Positions 56,256-64,000 of a stretch of 64,000 nt of DNA are shown here, piece by piece. A program made the translations under genes and the position numbers. A model generated the notes under the pieces. That model saw only the letters and a list, made by a program, of their open reading frames with translations, was not told where the DNA came from and made no database searches. The number at the start of each line of letters is the position of its first letter. Position 1 is the first letter of the stretch. This DNA is from Myotis daubentonii (taxonomy: Eukaryota; Chordata; Mammalia; Chiroptera; Vespertilionidae): positions 92,454,641 to 92,518,640 of the forward strand of contig NC_081846.1 in the NCBI RefSeq assembly GCF_963259705.1. Reading direction: 5' to 3'.

Positions 56256-56284
56256 GTCACCTCTTCTTCTTCTTCTTCTTCTTT
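56256..56284. repeat. (TTC)n microsatellite
   Basis: About nine TTC units followed by a T run, within the reversed ORF1/5'UTR boundary of the L1. Confidence 0.93.
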
Positions 56285-56331
56285 TTTTTCTTTTAAGTAC
56301 TGTCTGTCTCTTTAAAAGTCACCAGTTTGAG

Positions 56332-56515
56332 GCCCTGGCCAGACAGCTCAGTTGGTTAGAGTTTCACCCCAATATGCCAAGGTTGCGGGATTGACCCCTG
56401 GTCAGGGCACATTCAAGAATCAACCAATGAATGCAGAAATAAGTGGCACAACAAACCTCTCTTTCTGTCCTTCCCTTTCTCTCTAAAATCAACCCGTAAA
56501 TAAAAATAATTAGCA
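56332..56515 (+). mobile_element. tRNA-derived bat SINE, 'ccaatgaatgca' type, plus strand
   Basis: 'ggccctggccagacagctcagttggttagag', a box B-like ggattgacccc, 'cattcaagaatcaaccaatgaatgcagaaataagtgg' and 'tctctaaaatcaacccgtaaataaaaa'. This is a different tRNA-derived SINE lineage from the Ves copies elsewhere in the window, sharing only the CTCT-rich tail style. Confidence 0.85.
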
Positions 56516-57200
56516 GGTTGATAAGTAGAGTGCTTTCTTCCAAGTTCCAGTAGACAGTGCTGTAGTGCAAGCTTTTGTTTTCTGTTCTCTTCATTACTGG
56601 CCCGCTGTGATCTCGGTTTGCTAGTGTTACCTCAGTCATGGAAAATGTGTTGTTTTCCTTGAGGTGCTGGGCATCCTGCCTCGGTTGTCTCAGTTTCAGG
56701 GCACCAGCCTTATAGTGGGATGTGGCAGGGATTCAAGTTCACAATACTCACTACTGAGGTTCAGTGGTTGCCAGCCACACTGTGCTATCTGAGGTCTCCA
56801 CTTCCTCTTCCTGGTTCTGACTCTACCAGGTTCCACAGCCATGGGAGGCAAGAGGGAGAATGACAGGAGGAGAGGGGGGAAAGAGGAGGTGCACTCTTGT
56901 ACCTGCAGCTTTGCCTCCTTGCAGTAATGGCAGCCCTTGTCCACAGCTGCCACACTGCTGTGCTGCATCTGCAACCCTGTCCAGGGTGTAGATGCAAGAG
57001 GTGCTGTCTGCTCAGGCTGGAGTGTGGCTTCTGCCCATCCTAGCCTCCAGGCTGCCATGTGCGGGCTGCAGCTTGACTGCACCGAGAGGAAGAGGATCTC
57101 TCAGAAATGCATGAGTATTGAACAGGGGCCCCTTGTTGAGTTATAGTCATTTGATTTGTAACTTTAAGGGGAGAACTTGTAACTTCTCACTCTACTATGA

Positions 57201-57603
57201 TGCTACTGTCACTTTCTGTACAAAAAAATAGTTTTTGCTTGAAATGCCAAGGTCTAGATATATTTGGAAACTTGGGGTGTCTCAGTGTTTTTTTGTTTTG
57301 TTTTGTTTTAGGAGAAAAAAGGCAGATATATGATGTCATTTACTTTAGTATCTTAGCTAGAGAGGCTCATGTGTGTAACAGTTATGTTCAGATAAATTTA
57401 TAAAGGCCAGTATCAGTGAGAGAGCAAAGTAGGAAGGGAAAGCATCAGAGCAAGATGAACTTGGAGAGGTAGACAAAGGTTAGAATATCTAGAAACTTAG
57501 TGATTATGATCAATTTTTTCTAAGAAAAAATGTATTACAATGGTGTTAGTATTATGACTCTATTAGTTATGTTTTTGTTTTGTTTTTTGTTTGTTTATTT
57601 TGT
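57201..57603. other. No supported feature
   Basis: Short unique-looking stretch with a TTTTG run (57293-57310). No element recognised. Confidence 0.4.
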
Positions 57604-57868
57604 TAATTCTCACCTGAGGATATTTTTTTCATTGATTATTTTAGAGAGAGTGGAATGAAGCAAGGAGGAGAGATAGAGATAGAGAGACAGACAGACATAA
57701 ATATTGATGTGAGGACACATGGATTGATTGCTTCCCACATGCGCCCTGACCAGGGCTGTTCGAGGATCAAACCTGCAACTGAGGTATATGCCTTTGACCG
57801 AGAATTGAACCCGTGACCTTCCAATGTGTGGGCCTACTCTCTAACCACTGAGTGATGCTGGCCAGGGC
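57604..57868 (-). mobile_element. Ves-family SINE ('cctgaggatat' tail subtype), minus strand
   Basis: 'ctcacctgaggatatttttttcattgattattttagagagagtgg', a (GACA/GATA) run, 'attgatgtgaggacacatggattgattgcttcccacatgcgccc', and two tRNA-like blocks 'ggatcaaacctgcaac' and 'agaattgaacccgtgacc'. Same subtype as 29505-29745. Confidence 0.92.
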
Positions 57869-58992
57869 TCTCTTAGCATTTTTTAAATTGCTATAATTGC
57901 TGTATGAAGAAAGAATTCCTGGAGGAATAAAGGCAGTAAATTATGGTATGTTCAACTATGGTGATGGCTATGAAAACAAAGAAATAGACTGGTTAAGGGA
58001 TGAATGTAGAGGGTAGAGAAGTAAGTGTCCAGGGGACTCAGGTTTCTGCTTGCATAGCAGGATGGATTAGCCAGTAGCCAGGAAACACTAGTGAGGACCT
58101 TGAAAAGGGAAGCCTCAAGTTCATTTTGGATTATAAGAAACTTGAGATACATTTGAGACTCCTGACAGGGGTTGTCAGCCAGTAACTAAATAGGAATGTG
58201 TTACACAGCAAGGAATCCTGGGATAGGGGCACAAACTTCTAAATAAATCTCACTGGATAGTCTCATCTTTGCTTAAGATTGCTTAGGTAGAGAAAACCAA
58301 CACATTGAAGGACTTGGACAGAGAGGAGTTACTTCATCGTGTGTCACACAAGACAACAACGCTCAACTTCAGAAACCACGGGCCCTTTGATGCACGGTGC
58401 CTGAACCCTGGAGTTGCTCCATGTGGCAGACCTGATAGAGATCGAAGGACACAATGACTATGGGAAATGAAGGTGGGCTTGCAAAGTGAGTGCCTGTGAA
58501 GAGAGATAAGAGGGAATTATGGACAATGTGTGATGATGGAAATTAAGGGAAGATAATATCTTGAAAGAAGGGCGATGTGAAAATTTACAACTGCCACTGA
58601 GACACCAAGTAAAATATAGTAAACAAGGACATTAAACTTGGCAACATAAAAGTAATCAGAATAATTAGCTAAAACTCTCTCAAAGGACCTCAGGAGGTGG
58701 GATTCAGATTGGAGTAGGCCGAAGAGCGAGCTGTAATCTCACCTGTTACTTTCAACTTGCACAGTACTCCGGATTCTCTAATCACACTTATCTCACTACA
58801 TAACCTTATCCCCATATTAGCCTTTCAAATTAAGTGTGATTTTATTGACATTGGGACAATATCTTTGCCTTCTAGTCTCATCACAGCAGTAGAGTGGTCC
58901 TTCTAAATCATAATTCAGATCAGTTCTCTATTCTTTTTAAAACATTCCAGTGGTTCCCTATCTAAACAAAGCCCTTCGTATTACTCCATAGA
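57869..58992. other. No supported feature
   Basis: About 1.1 kb. No repeat or exon recognised. Confidence 0.4.
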
Positions 58993-59046
58993 CCAGCGGT
59001 TCTCAACCTGTGGGTCATTCCAGTGTGAGAAGATGCTTGATATGAC

Positions 59047-59500
59047 TTAAGTCTTTGTGAACTTGTAGAGACTTGTTCTGTGTCTTAACATGTGGTCTTT
59101 CTTTGAGAATGATCCATGTGCACTTGAGAAGAATGTATATTCCACAGATTTGGGGTGAACTGTTCTATGAATGACAATTAAAGCCATCTGATCTAGTGCA
59201 TCATTAAGAGTCACTGTTTCCTTGTAAATTTTTTGTCTGGAAGATCTATCCAGTGAAGTAAATGTGGTATTCAAGTCCTTTACTATGATGATTGCTGTTG
59301 ATCTGTCCCTTAAGGTCCCCCAGAAGTTTTTTGTTTATTTGTTTTCTGTTTGTTTGTTTTTTTATAAATGTATATTTAGGTGCACCCATATTGGGGGCAT
59401 ATAAGTTTATCATGGTTATCTCCTCTTTTTGCATTGATCCCTTTAATATTATGTAGTGACCTTTATTGTCTCTTGTGATGTCCTTCATTTTGAAGTCTAT
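59047..59500 (-). pseudogene. L1 ORF2 endonuclease domain, frameshifted
   Basis: Two adjacent minus-strand frames together cover most of an APE-like L1 endonuclease. The first (59488-59246) has GHYIILKGSMQKEEITMINLYAPN, here spanning the NLYAPN core motif. The second (59274-59047) has SLDRSSRQKI, EYTFFSSAHGSFSKKDHMLRH, in which the Asp-His pair of the SxxDH motif is kept. A frameshift near 59250-59275 destroys the catalytic GDFN block. No reverse transcriptase follows, because the element is truncated there. Confidence 0.88.
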
Positions 59501-59821
59501 TTTGTCAGTTATGAGTATTGCTACTTCAGCTTTTTTTTCCTTCCATTTATACTTGCCTCAAAACCTTTTTTCATCTCCTCATTCTAATTCTGTTTAAGTC
59601 TTTTGAGGTGGGTCTCTTGTAGACAGCATATATTTGGGTCATATTTTTTTACCCATTCAGCTACCATATCACTTTTGATCAGAGCATCTAATCTACTTAC
59701 ATTTAAGATTATTATTGATAGAGACTTATTTATTGACATTTTAATTCTTTATGTCTATGTTTCTCACAATATATTATTTCTTCTTTTCATTATAGCAGCC
59801 CCTCTATAATTTCTTGTGAGG

Positions 59822-60241
59822 CTAGTTTTCTATTTTTATTGATAGCTTTGCTGGGTATAATAATCTTGTTTTCAGATCCTTGTTTTTCATTAATTTGAAT
59901 ACTTTATGGAATTCTCTTCTGTCCTGTAGAGTTTCTGATGAAAAACCAGCTGACAGCCTTATGGGATCTCCTTTGTAGGTAACAGTTTGCTTTTCTCTTG
60001 CTGCTTTTAAGATTCTCTTTCTGTCTTTATTTTTTGGAATTTTAATTATGATGTGTTTGGGTGTGGGCCTGTTTGGGTTCTTCTTGCTTAGGACTCTCTG
60101 TGCCTCTTGAACTTGTGTGACTTTTTCCTTCATCAGTTTAGGGAAGTTTTCTGCCATTATTTCTTCAAATACATTCTCTATTCCTTGCTCACTTTTTCCC
60201 CCTTCTGGAACTCTTATGATGCAAATATTGTTAAGTTTCAT
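59822..60241 (-). pseudogene. L1 ORF1 RRM and C-terminal domain, long open remnant
   Basis: A 139-codon open frame carries the ORF1p RRM (CIIRVPEG, GIENVFEEIMAENFP), the RHIIIK-like PKHIIIKIPK motif, ILKAAREKQ, TYKGDPIRL, and the C-terminal LLYPAKLSI. The normal stop region follows. The upstream coiled coil lies in diverged text around 60242-60506 and is split by the Ves SINE at 60507-60737. This is the longest uninterrupted LINE-derived frame in the window, but the protein lacks its N-terminus. Confidence 0.9.
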
Positions 60242-60506
60242 GTTGTCCCACAGCTCCCTGAAACTATCCTCCTGTTTATTAATTTTGCTGTGTTATTTTT
60301 TTTTTCTTTTTGGTTCTCTGATTGAATGATTTACTTCTACCCAATCTTCTAATTCACTGATCCAATCTTCAGCTGTATATCCCTTCCAATGTGTTCTTTA
60401 TTAATGTTATGTAATTATTCATTTCTGACTGTTTTTTTTTAGATTTACTATATCTTTTCTCATCCTTGTCATAATCTTTTTGAGTTCTATATCTGATCAA
60501 TTTCTT

Positions 60507-60737
60507 TTTTCATTAATAACTTTTTATTTATTTTTATTGATTTCAGAGAGAAATGGAGAGGGAGAAATAGAAACATCAATGATGAAAAAGAATCATTGAT
60601 CAGCTGCTTCCCCCATACCCCGCCCCCACAACTGGAGATCAAGCCAGCAACCTGGGCATGTGCCCTTGACTAGAATTGAATCCAGGACCCTTCAGTCCAA
60701 AGGCTGATGCTCTATCCACTGACCCAAACCAGCTAGG
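60507..60737 (-). mobile_element. Ves SINE inserted in L1 ORF1, minus strand
   Basis: 'tttatttatttttattgatttcagagag', 'gaaacatcaatgatgaaaaagaatcattgatcagctgc', 'gactagaattgaatccaggaccc' and 'ccactgacccaaaccagctag'. The flanks 60492-60506 and 60738-60752 are a perfect 15-bp duplication, tctgatcaatttctt. Confidence 0.97.
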
Positions 60738-61821
60738 TCTGATCAATTTCTTATTTCCATTTTATTTATCTCTTCTTCTGGATAATTCTCTTTTCCTTTC
60801 AGTTGGGGCTTATTTTTTGCCTGCCCATTTTGACTGCCTATTTGGGATGGGTCAATGTATTAGGTAGATCTGCTGCAACCCCCAATCTCTAGTGCAGGAT
60901 AATGTCAGATGCTGTTTGTGTGTGGCCTGAATAGGCTGTTTTTAGCTATCAGCAATCCACAGCTTTTAGCTCCCTCTGCTGGGGCTGGATGACTTTGGAA
61001 AGTACCAAGATGTGCAGCAGGGCCTGCTTTTCTTAGCCCTGAGCCCAGGAGGAGATCAGGCAAAGACTCAAAGCCTCCAGAGATCTGTCTCTACCTGCTG
61101 CTGATTGACCCTCAGTCTTTAATAGCCCCAGGTTATTGACCACAGGGTGCGGGGAGAGGTCTTCCAACTAGGTGAGACAACTGCTTTCGCCCACTTCCCA
61201 GGCAAAAAAACATCTGAATAGCAAAAGTTTGCCAAATAAAGAGGTCTTCCACAGCATGAGGGAATGACCCAGCACAGGACACTGGGGTGGCTGCCTTCTC
61301 AGCTCCAATCCCAGAGCCCCCATTCCTGACTCTCCTCACACAGCTCTAGTGCACTCTGCCCTCCCTCTGCCAGAGTGCAAGGTGAGTGGCTGCACATGAT
61401 ATTTTGTGCATTTGCCCTTTATGAGGGTGCTTGCATGTCCAGCTGTCTCTGGCTGGTGGACAGCAATCCTGCTGCTTTCCACAGCCAAGTGTTCCGTGGG
61501 CTCCTTTTTCAGTTTTGGTGCTCTAGGCTGGGGAGTCCACCTTGGGGTTTAGACTCCATAGTTCTTAATGGGAGCCCTCCACCCCTGAGATATCCCTCTG
61601 GAATTTCAGCTGCTGTCTGTGGGAGCCCGGCCAACCGGCCCCCACCTTTCCTACCAGCCTCTGTGTGGTTTCCACTCTGTCCTGGTTATCGGGCTCTCTC
61701 CAGCTAGTCTTCCGTTGATTTTTCAGGGTGGTTTTCTGTATTTCCGTTGAATTTCCAGTTTGGTCCTGGGAGAGTGTCAGTGTAGCTTCCACATACTTGG
61801 CCGCCATTTTGGAATCTCTGA

Positions 61822-62037
61822 CCTGCCACTAGCGATATGTTTTCAATCATTTACAAATTCATGTGTGAGTGGTGGGAAGAGTTCAACCAAAGTACTTGTA
61901 TACATTATACATAACCCATGGATACAGACAATAGGGTGGTGGAGGCCTGGGGTGGGGTGCAGGGATGGACTATAAGGGATCAATGGGTAAAAAAGGGGGA
62001 CATATATAATACTTTCAACAATAAGTATTAAAAAAAG
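61822..62037 (+). mobile_element. L1 3'UTR in sense orientation (3' part of the twin-primed L1)
   Basis: 'gaagagttcaaccaaagtacttgtata...acataacccatgg', a G-rich tract (gggtggtggaggcctggggtggggtgcaggg), 'aataagtattaaaaaaag'. The A-rich end gives plus-strand polarity, opposite to the adjoining segment. Confidence 0.78.
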
Positions 62038-62040
62038 AAT

Positions 62041-62942
62041 CTGTGGCATCTCTTCTTAATAAAAGTTATGATATCATACTGTGAAATGTGAATCTAAAGC
62101 ATCAGGTAATTTGTAATTAGCTCCCAGCTCCAATTGAGTGAGGGGAGTTTGAAAATGAACTATCTATAATCAGGCCACCTGGAATCACAAAGTAAAAATC
62201 AGCCTGTTGGTAATTGCATCCTACTCTGAACTACATTATACTTCTAGTACTTACAGAAATGAACATAAAACTAAGAAAGCTGTCAATTTTTCCATGCAAG
62301 CATAGTCTCCTGACCTTTACATTGTCACTTTAGCACTGTATTTAAACATTCAGAATAGACAAAACCACATTTCCAAAAAATATATGAAGCAAGTAAAAAT
62401 ATTTACTCATTTTTAATTTATTAGGTACCTACTGTTCATAAATATGTTAAAAACTGGGAATACAATAGTAAATATATCTGAAGAGGAACTAATGACTAAT
62501 GGGAACTTACAGTAAATTTAATGACTTGAATTATGATCGTGCTATAATTTTCTAGTCTCAAAGTGGTTGTTTATTCAAACTATGCCTAAATGTTTCCTTT
62601 AGTAAATGTAAATGTAAACAAGATTCTATTCTTACTGTGATGCACAAGTTGTACTGAATTAAGCATGCCACATTTGTGCATATAAGATCCACATAATTGC
62701 ATTTTCACTTACAAATGGTTACAGAGACCCAAAGAATTTTGTGTCATATCCGTAAGGAATTGCATTGTAATCTGAAGCACAAGTTGATCGCCTATCTATT
62801 CTGTTGGAGTGCTGATCATTATTGCAGTGGAGAAGGTACCTACATCATATTTAGAAACCACTGGTCTCTTTCCCTACTTCAAAACTACAAAGCTGATTTC
62901 CCAAAGCCTCATCTTTACCACTGACTCTTAAAGAGTGCTTCC
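62041..62942. other. Mostly unassigned; one ancient repeat remnant
   Basis: At 62415-62520 'ttattaggtacctactgttcata...gggaatacaatagtaaata...gggaacttacagtaaat' resembles the same unassigned old repeat as 33830-34010. The rest has no recognised feature. Confidence 0.4.
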
Positions 62943-63110
62943 CAGGCTAGCGCACTGATATCATCGGGAACATGTTAGAAATGAAGTGAAGGGCCTCATC
63001 TACACACATTTGAGCCAGAACCTCCTGATATGGGGTTCAGCAATTTTGTTTTAACTGGCTTTGCAAGTAATTCTGGAGGACATCTAAGTTTGTGGGTCAT
63101 AAATTCAATC
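62943..63110 (+). mobile_element. MER5A-like hAT remnant
   Basis: 'gatatcatcgggaacatgttagaaatgaagtgaagggcctcat...agaacctcctgatatggggttcagcaattttgttttaactggc...taattctggaggacatc' follows the MER5A consensus order ('catcacctgggaacttgttagaaatgcag...ccagcaatctgtgttttaacaag...ccaggtgattctgatgc'). Confidence 0.7.
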
Positions 63111-63329
63111 TGAAGTCAATCCCTTGGATTGGTGTTTCCAATCCAGGTTTCACACTCCCTAGAGCTGCACAGTCCATCCCGGGAGTTAGTAGTTAGTGTG
63201 TGTATTGGTCATTCGGAATGTAGCTAACCCAAATTGAGATGTGCTATAATGGTAAAAAGTGTTCGGAGTCAAAGAGTTTATAAAAATGTAAAATATTTCA
63301 ATAATATATATTGGTTAATAAACTATATT
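63111..63329. other. No supported feature
   Basis: Short spacer before an L1 3' end. Confidence 0.4.
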
Positions 63330-63855
63330 TTGGAGCAGTTTTTATGTTCACAGCATGATTGGGTGGAGGGTACAAAGATTTCCTATCTACCTCTTGCCCC
63401 ACACATGCATAGCTCCCTTCTTCCCAGTTATCAACATCCCTGCCAAGTGGTGCGTTTGTTATAACTGATGAATCTGTATTGACACATCATGACTCAAAGG
63501 CCATCATGTACATTAGGGTTGACATTTGGTGCTGTACATTCTATGGGTTTGAACAAATGTAAAAAGACATTTATCCAACATGACTATAATATACAGACTA
63601 GTTTCACTGACCTAAAATATCTCAGCTCCACTATTGCAACCTTTATTCTCCTCTAAATCATGGCAACTGCTGATCTCTTTACTGTCGCCATATTTTTGCC
63701 TTTTTCACAATATCATATAGTTGAAATCACATAGTATATAGCTTTTTCAGATTGTCTTCTTTCATTTGTATTATATAATTAAAGTTGCTCCATGTATTTT
63801 CTTGGCTTGATCACTTATTTCTTCTTAGTGCTGAATAGTATTCCATTGTCAAGAT
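63330..63855 (-). mobile_element. L1M-type 3'UTR, minus strand
   Basis: 'ttggagcagtttttatgttcacagcatgattgggtggagggtacaaagatttcctatc', 'tgtacattctatgggttt', 'ttcatttgtattatataattaaagttgctccatgtattttcttggcttg' and 'agtgctgaatagtattccattgt' are in the reversed L1M 3' order. It is interrupted by the hAT MITE at 63856. Confidence 0.85.
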
Positions 63856-64000
63856 CCGTGGTCAGCAAACTGCGGCTCGCGAGCCACATGTAGATCTTTG
63901 GCCCCTTGAGTGTGGCTCTTCCTAAGCCTTAGGAGTACCCTAATTAAGTTAATAACAATTTACCTACCTATATAGGGTAAGTTTAAAAAATGTGGGTCTC
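63856..64000 (+). mobile_element. hAT-type MITE, copy 3 (cut by window end)
   Basis: Starts CCGTGGTCAGCAAACTGC and follows the same interior as 18202-18413 and 20691-20902 until the sequence stops. It is inserted in L1 sequence, so it is younger than that L1. The downstream end and duplication lie outside the window. Confidence 0.9.

Larger units (their letters stand above)
48618..57200 (-). mobile_element. Old near-full-length L1, minus strand, heavily interrupted
   Basis: Reading leftward from about 57200 the reversed L1 order is 5'UTR (56.5-57.2 kb, GC-rich), ORF1 (55.5-56.3 kb), ORF2 endonuclease (about 54.2-54.9 kb), reverse transcriptase (51.9-54.2 kb), ORF2 C-terminus (50.08-51.4 kb, including the reversed 'tacccaggggagggattgctaggtca' block), then 3'UTR (48.6-49.1 kb). 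All frames are broken. Inserted into it are Helitrons K and L, a 5S-derived retropseudogene, a hAT MITE with a Ves SINE, two more SINEs and a CT tract. Boundaries, especially the 5' end, are approximate. Confidence 0.85.
59017..61821 (-). mobile_element. L1 5' segment in inverted orientation
   Basis: Read on the minus strand from 61821: the 5' end (gagattccaaaatggcggcc, YY1-like site), a GC-rich 5'UTR (about 60.8-61.8 kb), ORF1 (upstream part split by a SINE, then 60241-59822), and the ORF2 endonuclease (59488-59047). It stops near 59017 inside ORF2. The 5' end touches a plus-strand L1 3' end at 61822, the arrangement produced by twin priming. Confidence 0.85.

Noticed and set aside
58991..59016. 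Short match to the start of SPIN-type hAT elements (cagcggttctcaacctgtgg)
   Set aside because: Only about 23 bases are present, with no matching second end nearby after the L1. Too short to call an element; it may be the edge of one split by the L1.

Overview
This window is nuclear DNA of a vespertilionid bat (evening bat, mouse-eared bat or close relative). Three things visible in the sequence point there. There are many tRNA-derived Ves SINEs on both strands. There are many HeliBat-type Helitrons, with 5' TCCTATATAATAAAAG-like ends and a GTGCAC...GTGCAC hairpin before a terminal CTAG; among mammals, amplified Helitrons are known essentially only from vespertilionid bats. There are also several hAT-type MITEs. 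No host protein-coding exon, tRNA gene, CRISPR array, operon or origin could be supported. The long open frames are products of repeats.

Layout. 1-3.9 kb has no recognisable feature apart from a GT microsatellite. 3.9-16.7 kb is dominated by Helitrons: 3934-4191 (-), a head-to-tail pair at 7030-7731 (-), 8884-10209 (-), 11992-13545 (+), 14887-16295 (+) and 16296-16646 (+). Three of these carry GC-rich minisatellites. A nearly perfect palindromic MER20-like hAT element lies at 8268-8489. 16.7-29.8 kb is mostly unique or ancient sequence with hAT MITEs (18.2 and 20.7 kb), Ves SINEs, simple repeats, MIR remnants and a pogo/Tigger-like transposon with a broken transposase fragment (25.9-26.5 kb). 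29.8-44.5 kb holds further Helitrons (29.8, 31.2, 36.8, 42.3 kb), a 39/36-bp minisatellite (34.7-35.4 kb), a solo class II-like LTR (39.1 kb), MIR and L1 remnants.

44.6-47.0 kb is a 5'-complete half-L1 (HAL1-like) retroposon: 5'UTR, decayed ORF1 and 3'UTR, no ORF2, inside a 14-bp target-site duplication. 48.6-57.2 kb is one old minus-strand L1 repeatedly used as an insertion target: two Helitrons, a 5S rRNA-derived retropseudogene, a hAT MITE that itself contains a Ves SINE, further SINEs and a simple repeat. 59.0-62.0 kb looks like a twin-primed L1: a 5' part in inverted orientation (endonuclease, ORF1, 5'UTR, interrupted by a Ves SINE) joined to a short sense-oriented 3' end. The window closes with a MER5-type hAT remnant, an L1M 3' end and a hAT MITE cut by the window edge.

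There is no gene network here. The relationships are chronological: old L1, L2, MIR and MER elements form the substrate; hAT MITEs, Helitrons and Ves SINEs were layered on top, and target-site duplications give the order of insertion at several nests. The strongest second-look items are the 3'-truncated, tailless 5S rRNA retropseudogene (50287-50329), Helitrons carrying a two-unit repeat in two copies and a roughly 19-unit array in a third, the 97%-matched hAT palindrome, and the shared POU-octamer/CCAAT/YY1-like motif set carried by Helitron 5' regions.
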